Program-made: the position numbers and the translations under genes
Source of the DNA: Paramesorhizobium salinisoli
GTDB lineage: Bacteria; Pseudomonadota; Alphaproteobacteria; Rhizobiales; Rhizobiaceae
Direction: 5' to 3'
Length of the DNA: 64,000 bases
NCBI RefSeq assembly: GCF_003335045.1
Contig: NZ_QOZG01000005.1
Span: 186,001 to 250,000 of the forward strand
The notes under the pieces: model-generated
The model's database searches: none
The model's input: the letters and a program-made list of their open reading frames with translations, nothing else
What the model was told of the DNA's origin: nothing
Part shown: positions 18,113-28,333 of the stretch, in pieces
How the letters are laid out: every line of letters begins with the position of its first letter
How positions within the stretch are numbered: the stretch's first letter is position 1

Positions 18113-21067
18113 TTATTGAGCCTTCCGCATCGCCTGGCGCATGAGCGTGTCGAAATGCTTGCGGACGGTTTTCGCAACCTGCTCCAGATGGATTTCCACG
18201 CGTTTCAGATCAGGCAATTCAGCCGCGCGGCACAGAAGATCGGAAAGACCCGGCGGAAGATCGTCGCTTTCCACTTCGCCGATCAGGCAGAGCCTTATCG
18301 TCTGGCTGAGACGCGTATAAAGCCGGTGCGCATCGACCAGTTCGTCGCAGACCGACGGCTCGGCGAAGGACGGCTTGAGACGGGCCAGGATATCCTCGGT
18401 CGCTGTCGAGCGGTGCCTGGTCTCGACATTGCCGGTCAGCGCGGCGAATTGCGCGAGGAATTCCAGATCGATAATCCCGCCCGGCGTCAGCTTGATATCC
18501 CAGATGTCGCGCGGCGGCTTTTCCTGTTCGATCAAGGCGCGCATCTCCACGACATCCCCGGCGGTCTTTGCCGGATCGCGCGGCAGGGCCAGGATGCCAT
18601 CTATCTCCGATGCGATATGCGCCAGAAGCGTCTCGTCGCCTGCGACTGGGCGCGCGCGCGTCAGCGCCATGTGCTCCCAGGTCCAGGCTTCGGTGCGCTG
18701 ATATTTACCGAAGGCAGCAATGTGGGTCGCCACCGGCCCCTTGTTGCCTGACGGGCGCAGACGCAAATCGACCTCGTAGAGCACGCCTTCCGCCGTCGGC
18801 GCGGAAAGGGCGGCGATCAGCCTCTGCGTCATGCGGATAAAATATTGCGAGGACGGCAGCGGCTTTTCGCCGTCCGACTCTTCCGCGTCGTCGTCATGGT
18901 CATAAAGAAGGATCAGGTCGATATCGGAGCCGGCGGTCAGTTCCCGGCTGCCGAGCTTGCCCATGCCGAGGATGGCGACCCTGCCGCCGGCGACGGTGCC
19001 GTGACGGCGGCTGAACTCCTCCAGAACGGCGGCGAGCGCCTTGCCGATCATCAGATCGGCGAGATCGGAAAACGCCCTGCCCGCACGCATCCCGTCGATG
19101 GCGCCCGTCAGCAGGCGGATGCCGATGAGGAAACGATGTTCGGCGGCGAAAATGCGCAGGCGGTCAAGCGTTTCCTCATAGAGGCCGCCATTGCCAAGGA
19201 AGCTCTCCAGCCGTTCTTCGAGATAGGTCCGGGTCGGCATTTCGGCAAAGATGGCCGGATCGAGCAGGCCATCGAAGACATGCGGCTTGCGGGTGATGAT
19301 ATCGGCCAGACGCGGCGCGGCGCTCATGATGAGCACCAGAAGGCCCAGCAATGGCCGGTTGGACTGAAGCAGGCTGAAGAGCTGGATGCCCGCCGGCAAG
19401 CCCTTCAGCAGCTCGTCGAAACGCAGAAGCGCCTCGTCCGCCCGCTGCGTTTCGCCGAAGGCCTTGAGCAATGCCGGCGTCAGCTCGGTCAGGCGCTCGC
19501 GGGCTTCCGCCGAACGCGTGGCGCGATAGCGGCCGAAATGCCAGGTGCGGATGACGCGGCAGATATCGCTCGGGCGCTGGAAGCCGAGAGCGGCCAGGGT
19601 TTCAAGCGTGCCGGGATCATCGACATCGCCCGTGAACACCAGATTGCCGGTCTCCGAACCGAGCTCCGGCGCCTGCTCGAACAGCGCGGCGTAATGGTCC
19701 TCGACGGTGGCGAGGGCCGAGAGGAAATCCTTCGAGAAATTATCCCCCCCAGCGTATCCCATCATGCGCGCTACGCGAAGGAAGCCTTCATCGTCCTCGG
19801 GCAGCACATGGGTCTGCTCGTCGGCGATCATCTGGATCCGGTGCTCGATGTCGCGCAGGAAGGCGTATCTTTCGGCAAGTGCATCGCGGGCATCCGGGGT
19901 TATCCAGCCGCGTTCCGCCAACCTGCCCAGCATCGCCACCGTTTGAGAACCGCGCAGTTCGGGGAAGCGGCCGCCGGCGATCAATTGCTGCGTCTGGACG
20001 AAAAACTCGATCTCGCGGATACCGCCACGACCAAGCTTGACGTTGTGACCGCGCACCGCGATATCGCCGAGCCCCTTATGGGCGTGGATCTGGCGCTTGA
20101 TCGAATGCACGTCGGCGATCGCCGCGTAATCGAGATATTTGCGCCAGACATAGGGGCCAAGTTCCGCCAGCACCTTGCGGCCGGCCTCGATGTCGCCCGC
20201 CACCGGACGAGCCTTGATCATCGCGGCGCGCTCCCAGTTCTGGCCGCGACCTTCGTAATAATGCAGCGCCGCCTCGACCGGAATGGCAAGCGGGGTCGAT
20301 CCGGGATCCGGGCGCAATCTCAGATCGACGCGGAAGACATAGCCGTCCGCGGTGCGGTCCTGGAGGATGCGAACCAGCCGGCGCGTCAGCCGCGAGAATA
20401 TCTCGACGCAATCGAGCGGGTCGCCAATAGCCTTGCTCCTCTCGTCAATGAAGACGATCAGGTCGATATCCGAGGAATAGTTGAGTTCACAGGCGCCGAG
20501 CTTGCCCATGCCCAGCACGATCCAGCCGCAGCCAGTTTCGGGTTTCGTCGGATCAGGAAGACTGATCTTGCCGCCGGCATCGGCATCACGCAGCAGAAAA
20601 CAGACCGCCGCCCTGATGCAGGCTTCGGCAAGACGTGTCAGCCAGCCGGTCGTCTCGGCCGTGGAGAACAGCCCGGCAAGATCAGCCAGCGCGATCAGCA
20701 CATGGGCTTCCTGCTTCATCTGGCGAAGTGCGGCCATGATGGTGCTTTCCGTGACGTCGCCCCCCTCCCATGAGGCCGATATATCGGCCATGACCTTCTC
20801 CAGCCGCACCTCGGGAGAAGCCTCGCACAACGCCTCAAGCATCGCCGGGCGGCGCAGCAGCACCTCGCGGATGAACGGGGAAAGGTCGAGGACGGCAGAG
20901 AGGAAGGCCGCCGAAGGCCGATCATCGATCTGCTTCAGGAGTTTCGTACAGTCGGCTCCAGCCGCGCTCTCGCGCAGATCGGCCAGGAACCCGGCGGCTC
21001 TATCCGCATCAATGGGAATGAGCGGTCTTAGTTTCCGTGCGAAAAACAGTTCCTCCCGTGCGGCCAA
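18113..21067 (-). CDS. glnE: Bifunctional glutamine synthetase adenylyltransferase/adenylyl-removing enzyme
   Basis: GlnE adenylylates and deadenylylates glutamine synthetase under control of the PII proteins. The two nucleotidyltransferase domains are visible as GMGKLGACELNYSSDIDLIVF (N-terminal, removing activity) and GMGKLGSRELTAGSDIDLIL (C-terminal, adding activity). Each is followed by a GlnD/PII-uridylyltransferase-type helical region. The start chosen is the TTG at 21067, with AGGAG six bases upstream, giving 984 residues as expected for the family. An upstream GTG is the alternative. A mini palindrome separates it from the kinase gene upstream. Confidence 0.95.
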   Translation of the reverse strand: MAAREELFFARKLRPLIPIDADRAAGFLADLRESAAGADCTKLLKQIDDRPSAAFLSAVLDLSPFIREVLLRRPAMLEALCEASPEVRLEKVMADISASWEGGDVTESTIMAALRQMKQEAHVLIALADLAGLFSTAETTGWLTRLAEACIRAAVCFLLRDADAGGKISLPDPTKPETGCGWIVLGMGKLGACELNYSSDIDLIVFIDERSKAIGDPLDCVEIFSRLTRRLVRILQDRTADGYVFRVDLRLRPDPGSTPLAIPVEAALHYYEGRGQNWERAAMIKARPVAGDIEAGRKVLAELGPYVWRKYLDYAAIADVHSIKRQIHAHKGLGDIAVRGHNVKLGRGGIREIEFFVQTQQLIAGGRFPELRGSQTVAMLGRLAERGWITPDARDALAERYAFLRDIEHRIQMIADEQTHVLPEDDEGFLRVARMMGYAGGDNFSKDFLSALATVEDHYAALFEQAPELGSETGNLVFTGDVDDPGTLETLAALGFQRPSDICRVIRTWHFGRYRATRSAEARERLTELTPALLKAFGETQRADEALLRFDELLKGLPAGIQLFSLLQSNRPLLGLLVLIMSAAPRLADIITRKPHVFDGLLDPAIFAEMPTRTYLEERLESFLGNGGLYEETLDRLRIFAAEHRFLIGIRLLTGAIDGMRAGRAFSDLADLMIGKALAAVLEEFSRRHGTVAGGRVAILGMGKLGSRELTAGSDIDLILLYDHDDDAEESDGEKPLPSSQYFIRMTQRLIAALSAPTAEGVLYEVDLRLRPSGNKGPVATHIAAFGKYQRTEAWTWEHMALTRARPVAGDETLLAHIASEIDGILALPRDPAKTAGDVVEMRALIEQEKPPRDIWDIKLTPGGIIDLEFLAQFAALTGNVETRHRSTATEDILARLKPSFAEPSVCDELVDAHRLYTRLSQTIRLCLIGEVESDDLPPGLSDLLCRAAELPDLKRVEIHLEQVAKTVRKHFDTLMRQAMRKAQ

Positions 21068-21106
21068 CGGCCTCTCCTTTAATTTAGAGCATTTCACTTT
21101 AAATGA

Positions 21107-21147
21107 AAACGCTGGTTCTAGGCGCCCCCTCTGCCCTGCCAGCGTTT
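21107..21147. repeat. Mini palindromic repeat between glnE and the kinase gene
   Basis: AAACGCTGG and CCAGCGTTT form a 9-bp stem around GCGCCCCCTCTGCCCTG. These are the outer arm and core of the palindromic elements seen elsewhere, so this looks like a minimal or deleted copy. Confidence 0.6.
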
Positions 21148-21167
21148 CCATCAAAAATTAAACCGTT

Positions 21168-22568
21168 CTACCCATTATTCTCCGGCACCGGGAAAGCCAG
21201 GACCGCACGAAGGCCGGGTTTGTTGTCCTCGAGCCTGAGACTGCCACCGTGCAATTTCATTACCGCTTTGGCAAGGCTGAGACCCAGGCCCAGGCCGGGC
21301 TGGGTGCGGCTCTCCTCAAGGCGCACGAAGCGCTCCGTCACGCGGTCGTGCTGCTCCTCGGGAATGCCGGGGCCGTTGTCGGCGACGACGATCATGAGGC
21401 TTTTGTCCTGCCGCTCCATTGAAAGGGTGACCGCTGCATTTCCGCCTTCCCCGCCTGCATATTTGATGGCGTTGTCGACGAGGTTGGACACGGTTTGGCC
21501 GACCAGTTCGCGATTGATGCGGAGCGGCGTCTCGTCAAGATCGCCCAGCGACAGCGAAACGCCGGCGTCCTCGGCAACCGGTTCGTAGAGATCGGCGACA
21601 TCGTGCAAGATAGGCGCGGCGGACATGATCTGCATGCTTTCGCTGGAATAGCCCGCCTCAAGCCGTGAGATCATCAGGATCGCGTTGAAGGTGCGGATGA
21701 GCTGGTCGGATTCGGCGATGATGTCTTCGAGCGCGTTGCGATAATCCTTCGTCAGCCTGCCGCCCGTCAGCGCGGCTTCGGCCCGGTTGCGCAGCCGCGT
21801 GAGCGGCGTCTTCAAGTCATGCGCAATATTGTCGGAAACCTGCCTCAGGCCCTCATTCAATTCCTGGATGCGACCCAGCATGGCGTTGAGGCTACCGGAA
21901 AGACGGTCGAACTCATCGCCCGACCCGCTGATCGGCAGGCGTCCGGCCAGATCGCCCTCCATGATGCGGTGGGAAGCGGAGGAGAGTTGATCGATGCGAA
22001 CCAAAGCGCGGCGGCCGACGAAGAACCAGATCAGGAACGCGCCCACGCCCATGATGCCAAGGGCCAGCACGAGCGCGCGGCGGACGATATCGCGAAGCCG
22101 CTCCGGCTCGCCGAGATCGCGGCCGACGAGGACCCGCATGCCGTTGGGAAGCGCGATGACGACGGCGATGGCCTTGTGAACGTCGTTCGGGTTGTGATCT
22201 CCATAGCGCTGATAGGTAAATGCCCGCTCGACCATACCGTCGGTATCGAGAACCCCGGGCTGCAGGCTTTCGACATTGCCGGCCAGGATGCGTCCGACGG
22301 GGTCCGAAACCAGATAGAGATAGGCTCCCGGCTGGCGGGAGCGCCGGTCGATGGTGCGCACCAGCAGCGGAATGCCGCCCCGGGAATAGCTCGCGCCGAT
22401 GCTGGCGACTTCCTCGTTGAGCGATTGCTGGGTCTGGCTGGTCAGCAGCGAGACCGAGAGGTTCGTCATGTAAAAAACGATCGCAACGGCGCCGAGCATG
22501 AACAGAAGGAGATAAAGCGCTGAAAGACGCGCTGCCGTCGTGCGCATCAAGGCGGCGAAACGGCTCAT
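21168..22568 (-). CDS. Two-component sensor histidine kinase
   Basis: The start is the ATG at 22568, which overlaps the stop of the response regulator gene as TGATG; a longer ORF upstream would overlap it heavily. The 466-residue protein has two transmembrane helices (about residues 15-37 and 165-187) flanking a periplasmic domain. A HAMP linker, a DHp domain with NIAHDLKTPLTRLRNR and an HATPase_c domain (DNAIKYAGG, GLGLGLSLAKAV) follow. The proximity of degP, upstream of its response regulator, suggests an envelope-stress or periplasmic-quality signal, but that is inference. Confidence 0.92.
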   Translation of the reverse strand: MSRFAALMRTTAARLSALYLLLFMLGAVAIVFYMTNLSVSLLTSQTQQSLNEEVASIGASYSRGGIPLLVRTIDRRSRQPGAYLYLVSDPVGRILAGNVESLQPGVLDTDGMVERAFTYQRYGDHNPNDVHKAIAVVIALPNGMRVLVGRDLGEPERLRDIVRRALVLALGIMGVGAFLIWFFVGRRALVRIDQLSSASHRIMEGDLAGRLPISGSGDEFDRLSGSLNAMLGRIQELNEGLRQVSDNIAHDLKTPLTRLRNRAEAALTGGRLTKDYRNALEDIIAESDQLIRTFNAILMISRLEAGYSSESMQIMSAAPILHDVADLYEPVAEDAGVSLSLGDLDETPLRINRELVGQTVSNLVDNAIKYAGGEGGNAAVTLSMERQDKSLMIVVADNGPGIPEEQHDRVTERFVRLEESRTQPGLGLGLSLAKAVMKLHGGSLRLEDNKPGLRAVLAFPVPENNG

Positions 22569-23281
22569 CAGCGAACTCCGGCCGGCGGGCCTTCCGAAGG
22601 ACCGGCTGCGGCTGATTTCAACACATAGCCGGCGCCGCGCACGGTATGCAGGAGCGGTGTCTTGAAGCCCTTCTCGATCTTGCCGCGCAGCCGCGAGATG
22701 TGGACGTCGATCACGTTGGTCTGCGGATCGAAATGGTAGTCCCATACATTTTCCAGCAGCATGGTGCGCGTCACCACCTGCCCCGCATGCCGCATCAGAT
22801 ATTCGAGCAGACGGAATTCGCGCGGCTGCAGGACGATATCGGTGCCGCCGCGACGCGCCGTATGCGCCAGGCGATCGAGTTCCAGATCGCCGACGCGATA
22901 GATCGTATCGGCCTCACGGGGGCTCGAACGCCGCCGCAGGACCTCGACACGCGCCAGAAGCTCCGAGAATGCATAGGGTTTCGTCAGATAATCATCGCCG
23001 CCGGCGCGCAGGCCCGTGACGCGGTCATCGACCTGCCCCAACGCCGACAGGATCAGCGCCGGGGTTTCAATGCCCTTGGCGCGCAGGCCGGCAATGACGG
23101 CGAGGCCATCGCGACGGGGCAACATCCGATCGATGATCAGCACGTCGTAATTGCCGCTCTCGGCCAGGGCATAACCGGTCTCGCCATCGCCGGCGATATC
23201 TGCTGCATGGCCGGCTTCGGCAAAGGCCTTCTCCAGATACCGGGCGGCCTCGCGATCATCTTCTATGACAAGAATCTTCAT
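22568..23281 (-). CDS. OmpR-family response regulator
   Basis: The 237-residue product has a receiver domain (acidic pocket EDD, phospho-Asp in LIIDRMLPRRDG, conserved Lys in YLTKPYAF) and a winged-helix output domain ending RLRGKIEKG...TVRGAGYVL. It is translationally coupled to the kinase gene downstream through TGATG. The degP gene lies 163 bases upstream on the same strand, separated by two strong hairpins, so the pair may have its own promoter. Confidence 0.94.
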   Translation of the reverse strand: MKILVIEDDREAARYLEKAFAEAGHAADIAGDGETGYALAESGNYDVLIIDRMLPRRDGLAVIAGLRAKGIETPALILSALGQVDDRVTGLRAGGDDYLTKPYAFSELLARVEVLRRRSSPREADTIYRVGDLELDRLAHTARRGGTDIVLQPREFRLLEYLMRHAGQVVTRTMLLENVWDYHFDPQTNVIDVHISRLRGKIEKGFKTPLLHTVRGAGYVLKSAAAGPSEGPPAGVR

Positions 23282-23327
23282 GGCAGACTATAGATTGATC
23301 CGATTTAAGGAATTGTGCGGTAAAGCG

Positions 23328-23355
23328 GGCAGCGGACCGATTGGGATCCGCTGCC
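23328..23355 (-). terminator. Stem-loop between degP and the response regulator gene (distal)
   Basis: GGCAGCGGA (23328-23336) pairs exactly with TCCGCTGCC (23347-23355). It is the second of two hairpins downstream of degP and lies close to the start of the next gene. Confidence 0.45.
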
Positions 23356-23390
23356 CTGCGCTTCCGATATGCCACCCAAACCGCACAGGT

Positions 23391-23434
23391 CGAATGCCGG
23401 AAACGGAAGACTGGATAAAGGTCTCCGGCATTCG
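23391..23434 (-). terminator. Stem-loop after degP (proximal)
   Basis: CGAATGCCGGA (23391-23401) is exactly complementary to TCCGGCATTCG (23424-23434), an 11-bp stem with a 22-base loop, ten bases after the degP stop. There is no T tract. Confidence 0.5.
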
Positions 23435-23444
23435 TTATGCAGTA

Positions 23445-24992
23445 CTAGCCCTTGGCGATCGGAAGTGCCACGAAACGGCTCTGGTCGTTGCTCTGCAATT
23501 GCAGCAGCACAGCGCTGCGGCCCGACTTTGCGGCATCCGCAATCGCGGCGTTGATATCGCCAACGCCCTTCACCGGTTTGTTGTTGACGGAGACAATGGT
23601 ATCGCCGGAGCGAATGCCCTTGTCCGCCGCATCGCTGTCGGGATCGACATCCGTGACCACGACGCCCTTGCCGTCATCCGAGGGAACGACGGTCAGGCCA
23701 TAGGAGTCGAGCGACTCCGGCTTGCCTGGCTGCGCAGGCTTCTCGGTATTCGCCTGCTCGACATTCTTGGGCATGGACGTGATCTCGACATTGATGGTCA
23801 TGGCCTTGTTCTTGCGCCAGACCGTCAGTTCCGCCTTCTGTCCGGGTGCGATCGCCGCAACCTTGCGTGCGAGATCACGGGAGTCGTCGACTGTCTCGCC
23901 ATTGACCGCGGTAATGACGTCACCGGCCTCGATGCCGGCCTTTGCGGCCGGTCCACCATCCTGCGGAGAAGCGACAATGGCGCCCTTCGCCTCGGAAAGG
24001 CCCAGCGATTCAGCGATTTCCTTCGTCACCGGCTGAATCTGCACGCCGATCCAGCCGCGCTGGACGGAGCCGGTCTTGATGATCTGGTCGACCACCTGTT
24101 TCGCCGTAGAAGCGGGAATAGCAAAAGCGATGCCGACACTACCGCCGGATGGAGAGAAGATGGCGGTGTTGATGCCGATCACCTGACCTTGCTGATTGAA
24201 GGCCGGGCCGCCGGAATTGCCGCGGTTGACCGCCGCGTCGATCTGGATGAAATCATCATAGGGACCGGCGCCGATATCGCGGCCACGGGCCGAAACGATG
24301 CCCGCCGTCACAGTTCCGCCAAGGCCGAACGGATTGCCCACCGCAACCACCCAGTCGCCGACACGGATCTTGTTGTCGTCGCCAAAGGCCACATAGGTGA
24401 ACTTGCGCTTGGGATCGTTGACCTTGAGGACGGCGAGATCGGTGCGCGGGTCGGTGCCGACCAGCTTGGCATCGAGCTCGGTTCCGTCGTCGAGCACGAC
24501 GGTATAGGCGTCGCCATCGGACACCACATGATTGTTGGTGACGAGATAGCCGTCTTCGGAGATGAAGAAGCCGGAACCCTGCGCCACCGGACGCTCGCGG
24601 CCCGGACGGTTTTCACCGCGCTTCTGCTTGCTGCCCGGACGGCCCCACTGGCCGCCCTCGCCGCCGAACTCGCGGAAGAAGCGCTTCAGCGGATGATCGT
24701 CCGGAAGCTGGTCGAAACCCGGACCCGAAAAGAAGCCCTGTCCCTGATCGGACGGATCTGAGGCAGGCCGCACATCGGAATTGACCCGAACGCTGACGAC
24801 AGCAGGGCTGACTTTCGCCACCACGTCGGCAAAGCCCGGCTGTGCGGGTGCATCGACGCTGACCGGATCGGCATAGGCAGACACGACGGCGCTGAGCGGC
24901 CCGTTCGCCAGGACCGCACCGGCGAGAGCGGAGGTCATCGCCACGGCGATCAAGCTTTTGCGGTACAAAGATGGGGACTTTTCTTTCGGCAT
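23445..24992 (-). CDS. degP: Periplasmic serine protease, DegP/HtrA family
   Basis: DegP degrades or chaperones misfolded proteins in the periplasm. The ATG at 24992 has AAGGAG upstream and gives 515 residues beginning with a Sec signal peptide. The trypsin-like domain has the triad His (VTNNHVVS), Asp (RTDLAVLKV) and Ser (NRGNSGGPAF). Two PDZ domains follow (GWIGVQIQPV onward, and the C-terminal GIRSGDTIVSVN). A long Gly/Arg-rich loop precedes the catalytic His, as in rhizobial DegP. The gene lies between cycL/ccmH and a two-component pair, an order shared with related genomes. Confidence 0.96.
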   Translation of the reverse strand: MPKEKSPSLYRKSLIAVAMTSALAGAVLANGPLSAVVSAYADPVSVDAPAQPGFADVVAKVSPAVVSVRVNSDVRPASDPSDQGQGFFSGPGFDQLPDDHPLKRFFREFGGEGGQWGRPGSKQKRGENRPGRERPVAQGSGFFISEDGYLVTNNHVVSDGDAYTVVLDDGTELDAKLVGTDPRTDLAVLKVNDPKRKFTYVAFGDDNKIRVGDWVVAVGNPFGLGGTVTAGIVSARGRDIGAGPYDDFIQIDAAVNRGNSGGPAFNQQGQVIGINTAIFSPSGGSVGIAFAIPASTAKQVVDQIIKTGSVQRGWIGVQIQPVTKEIAESLGLSEAKGAIVASPQDGGPAAKAGIEAGDVITAVNGETVDDSRDLARKVAAIAPGQKAELTVWRKNKAMTINVEITSMPKNVEQANTEKPAQPGKPESLDSYGLTVVPSDDGKGVVVTDVDPDSDAADKGIRSGDTIVSVNNKPVKGVGDINAAIADAAKSGRSAVLLQLQSNDQSRFVALPIAKG

Positions 24993-25162
24993 CGGAATCT
25001 CCTTCAGGGCATTATGGGGCAGGCTGGCCGAACGACCGTTAAGAACCAAGGTGATATGTAGGTTCACTCCGGCGCAAGCCAAAGCCTAAACGACCATCAA
25101 CCCTAGAGATAACGCCCACAACCTTACCGGTTGATTTCCGCAACATGAAAGTTTGGTAAGAT

Positions 25163-25693
25163 TCAAACTTTCTGCTTGTCTTCATCTTCCATGGCCGGAG
25201 GCATGATCTCGGCCAGTTTCCGGCGCTCTTCGTCCGAGAGCGGAAGGATTGGCGCCGCCGGTTTGCGGCGCGCCGAGACAACGAGAAAGCCGGCGCCGAT
25301 CAGCAAAATCAACACCGGAAAGCCCCAGAGAAGGATGGTCTTGGTTTCGAACTGCGGTTTGAGCAGGACGAATTCGCCATATCTGGCCACCACGAAATCG
25401 AGCACCTGCTGGTTGCTATCGCCCGCTTTCAGCCGCTCGCGGACGAGAACCCGCAAATCCTTGGCCAGATCGGCGTTGGAATCATCGATGGACTGGTTCT
25501 GGCAGACCATGCAGCGCAGTTCCGCTGAAAGCGCGCGCGCGCGCTGTTCCAGGGCCGGATCGGGAAGAATTTCGTCAGGCGTCACCGCTTGGGCAGGTGT
25601 TGGGGCGAGCAGCAGCGCGAAAGCGAGGACAGTACCTAATTTAATGGAATCGCGAGGCGCCCCCCTCTGCCCTGCCGGGCATCTCCCCCGCAA
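25163..25693 (-). CDS. ccmH: Cytochrome c maturation protein CcmH/CycL, start displaced by a repeat
   Basis: CcmH is a membrane-anchored periplasmic thiol protein that reduces apocytochrome c for heme ligation. A signal peptide ([14 protein letters not shown]), the redox motif [11 protein letters not shown] and a C-terminal transmembrane helix ([18 protein letters not shown]) are clear. No ATG, GTG or TTG lies directly before the signal peptide: the expected Met position reads ATT (25643-25645). The nearest in-frame canonical start is the TTG at 25693, inside repeat R2, with another ATG at 25783 also inside the repeat. No Shine-Dalgarno sequence precedes any of them. The true start is unresolved. 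Confidence 0.85.
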   Translation of the reverse strand: MRGRCPAGQRGAPRDSIKLGTVLAFALLLAPTPAQAVTPDEILPDPALEQRARALSAELRCMVCQNQSIDDSNADLAKDLRVLVRERLKAGDSNQQVLDFVVARYGEFVLLKPQFETKTILLWGFPVLILLIGAGFLVVSARRKPAAPILPLSDEERRKLAEIMPPAMEDEDKQKV

Positions 25694-25839
25694 GGGGGGA
25701 GATTGGCTATGATTTCCGCTTTCGCCAATCGCCACCGGCTCAGAAAATAGGGACGTCACCGATGACAGAAAATCTCCCCCCATGCGGGGGAGATGTCCGG
25801 CAGGACAGAGGGGGGCGCTGTCCCGCCAGCGTTTCCATC
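25657..25839. repeat. Palindromic repeat element R2, between ccmF and ccmH
   Basis: The left arm has GCGCCCCCCTCTGCCCTGCC then a CTCCCCCGCAAGGGGGGAG hairpin. The right arm has the inverted form ending GGGGGGCGCTGTCCCGCC and CAGCGTTTCCATC. The ccmH reading frame is open through the whole element, and the element overlaps the only canonical start codons of ccmH. Confidence 0.85.
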
Positions 25840-25875
25840 TAAAAATAAAATGTTTGAAGAACACGGCGCTTGGCA

Positions 25876-27867
25876 TCAGGCGGACGCCTCCGCCCGCACA
25901 GGGCGCGGTGCTTTTGCTTTTGCAGGCGCGCCGACGCGCAAGCGGCGATCGAGCAGCGAAACGAACCCGCCCATCATCATCGCCAGCGCTCCCAGCCAGA
26001 TCAGGGTGACGAAAGGTTTCCACCAGATGCGCACGACGATGCCGCCGCCGGCCATATCGTCGCCCAGTGAAATATAGAACTGGTTGACGCCATGCGTGAC
26101 GATGCCGGCCTCGGTGGTCGGCGTACGCCGCGCCGGATAGAAGCGCTTGGCGGAGATGATCGTATCAACCGGACGGGCAGCCTTGTCGAGAAGCGTGAAC
26201 CGCCCCTGCTGCTCGGTGTAGTTCGGCCCGGTCGCAGGCGTGAGTCCGTCATAGCGCAGCTGGTACCCGGCTACGGGCAGCGTATCGCCCGGCTTCATGG
26301 CAACCACCTGCTCCGTGCCGAATGTGGTGACGCTGACGACGCCGAGCAGTGTGATGCCAAGCCCGAAATGGGCGAGTGCCGTGCCGAAGACCGAGCGCGG
26401 CAGCCCGATGAAGCGTGCAAGCGCGGTTGCGGCGGAGACCTTGCCGATCCCCGATTTGAGTGCCAGATCGGTGAGGCTTCCCGCCATCACCCATACCGCA
26501 AGGCCGATGCCGAAGGCCGCCAGCACTTCATGGGCGGATGTGCGGTAGAGGATGAACGCGACGGCGAGCAGCGCCAGGGCAAAGGCGGTCATCAGCCGCT
26601 GTCCGACGCCGAGGAGATCACCACGCTTCCAAGCCAGAAGCGGGCCGAACGGCACGGCTGCCAGAAGCGGGATCATCAGCGGGCCGAACGTCATGTTGAA
26701 GAATGGGGCGCCGACGGAGATCTTGTCGCCGGTCAGCGCTTCGAGGAGCAGCGGATAGAGCGTGCCGATCAGCACGGTCGCGGTCGCCGTCGTCAGGAAC
26801 AGATTGTTGAAGACCAGCGCGCCTTCGCGCGAAATCGGCTGGAACAGCCCTCCGCTCGAAAGGGTTTGCGCACGGAAGGCGAAGAGCGCGAGGGAACCGC
26901 CGATGAAGAGGGTGAGGATCGCCAGGATGAACAGGCCGCGCCCCGGATCGGTGGCGAAGGTATGGACCGATGTGAGCACGCCGGAGCGCACGAGGAAGGT
27001 GCCGAGCAGCGACAGCGAAAAGGTGAGCAGGGCCAGCAGCACCGTCCAAATCTTCAGCGCCGAGCGTTTTTCCATGACAAGGGCCGAGTGGAGAAGCGCC
27101 GTCCCGGCCAGCCATGGCATGAAGGAGGCGTTTTCGACCGGATCCCAAAACCACCAGCCGCCCCAGCCCAGCTCGTAATAGGCCCAGTAGGAGCCCATGG
27201 CGATGCCGCCGGTGAGGAACACCCAAGCGGTCAGCGTCCAGGGCCGCACCCAGCGGGCCCATGCCGCATCGATCCGTCCCTCGATAAGGGCCGCGACAGC
27301 AAAGGAAAAGCACACGGAAAAGCCGACATAGCCGAGATAGAGCAGCGGCGGATGAATGGCGAGGCCGATATCCTGGAGGATCGGGTTGAGATCCTGCCCT
27401 TCCATCGGCGCGGGAACAATACGCCTGAACGGATTGGAGGTGGCGACGATGAAGAAGAGAAAAGCCGTGGTGATCCAGCCATGTACGCCGAGGACATTGG
27501 CTTTCAAGGCGGGAGGTAGATTGTTGCCGAAGAAGGCGACGAGGGCGCCGAAGAAGGTGAGGATCAGCACCCACAGCAGCATGGAGCCTTCGTGATTGCC
27601 CCAGACACCGGTGATTTTGTAGAGCATCGGCTTTTGGGAATGCGAATTCTCGACCACGTTGAGGACCGAGAAATCGGAAACGACATAAGCGTGGGTCAGG
27701 ATCACGAAGGACAATACGATCAGGGCAAAGACGGCAAACGCCGTGGGCACCGCGACGGCCATCATCCGACCGTCATGTCGCCACGCGCCGAACACGGGCA
27801 GGATCGACTGCACCAGGGAAAGCGTCAGCGCCAGTATCAGTGCGAACTGTCCGATCTCTACCGTCAT
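25876..27867 (-). CDS. ccmF: Heme lyase subunit CcmF/CycK
   Basis: CcmF is the multi-pass core of the CcmFHI complex that attaches heme to apocytochrome c. The 663-residue product has about 15 hydrophobic segments and the WWD-type tryptophan-rich motif ([21 protein letters not shown]) in a periplasmic loop, plus conserved heme-ligand histidines such as [13 protein letters not shown]. The length is normal. It follows ccmE with a 31-base gap and is separated from ccmH by a palindromic repeat, although these are usually contiguous. Confidence 0.96.
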   Translation of the reverse strand: MTVEIGQFALILALTLSLVQSILPVFGAWRHDGRMMAVAVPTAFAVFALIVLSFVILTHAYVVSDFSVLNVVENSHSQKPMLYKITGVWGNHEGSMLLWVLILTFFGALVAFFGNNLPPALKANVLGVHGWITTAFLFFIVATSNPFRRIVPAPMEGQDLNPILQDIGLAIHPPLLYLGYVGFSVCFSFAVAALIEGRIDAAWARWVRPWTLTAWVFLTGGIAMGSYWAYYELGWGGWWFWDPVENASFMPWLAGTALLHSALVMEKRSALKIWTVLLALLTFSLSLLGTFLVRSGVLTSVHTFATDPGRGLFILAILTLFIGGSLALFAFRAQTLSSGGLFQPISREGALVFNNLFLTTATATVLIGTLYPLLLEALTGDKISVGAPFFNMTFGPLMIPLLAAVPFGPLLAWKRGDLLGVGQRLMTAFALALLAVAFILYRTSAHEVLAAFGIGLAVWVMAGSLTDLALKSGIGKVSAATALARFIGLPRSVFGTALAHFGLGITLLGVVSVTTFGTEQVVAMKPGDTLPVAGYQLRYDGLTPATGPNYTEQQGRFTLLDKAARPVDTIISAKRFYPARRTPTTEAGIVTHGVNQFYISLGDDMAGGGIVVRIWWKPFVTLIWLGALAMMMGGFVSLLDRRLRVGAPAKAKAPRPVRAEASA

Positions 27868-27898
27868 CTGCGATACCGTGTCCTCGTCAATTGCTCCA

Positions 27899-28333
27899 TC
27901 AATTCCCCTGCCAGACGCCCTTTGCCTTCAGGCTGTCGGCCACATCCTTCGGCATGTATTTCTCGTCGTGCTTGGCAAGGACACTGTCTGCCACAAACGT
28001 TCCATCAGGGGTGAAATGCCCTTCCGTGACGACGCCCTGCTCCTCGCGGAAAAGATCGGGCAGGATGCCATTATAGATCACTTTCACGCTTTTCAGCGTA
28101 TCGGTGACAGCAAATTGAACCTCAGTGCCGGCACCACGCACCACCGTGCCCTTTTCCACCAGGCCGCCAAGGCGGAACCGCGCGCCGGACGCCATGTCCT
28201 CGGTGGTGAGGTCGGCAGGCGTGCGAAAATAGCGTATGTCCTGTCCGAAAGCGACCAGCACCAGGGCCACTGCAAGCGCCAGCACCCCGAGCGCGCCGCC
28301 AATCACGGCAAGTCTTTTCTGTTTACGGCTCAC
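27899..28333 (-). CDS. ccmE: Heme chaperone CcmE/CycJ
   Basis: CcmE carries heme covalently in the periplasm and delivers it to CcmF. The 144-residue protein has a basic N-terminus and one membrane anchor (residues about 8-28), then an OB-fold domain. The heme-binding His-x-x-x-Tyr motif is HDEKY within [10 protein letters not shown] near the C-terminus. Its start overlaps the stop of ccmI (ATGA), as expected for the cycHJKL operon. Confidence 0.96.
   Translation of the reverse strand: MSRKQKRLAVIGGALGVLALAVALVLVAFGQDIRYFRTPADLTTEDMASGARFRLGGLVEKGTVVRGAGTEVQFAVTDTLKSVKVIYNGILPDLFREEQGVVTEGHFTPDGTFVADSVLAKHDEKYMPKDVADSLKAKGVWQGN

Noticed and set aside
18845-20773. Antisense ORF (642 codons) opposite glnE
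   Set aside because: It mirrors glnE with no motif of its own.
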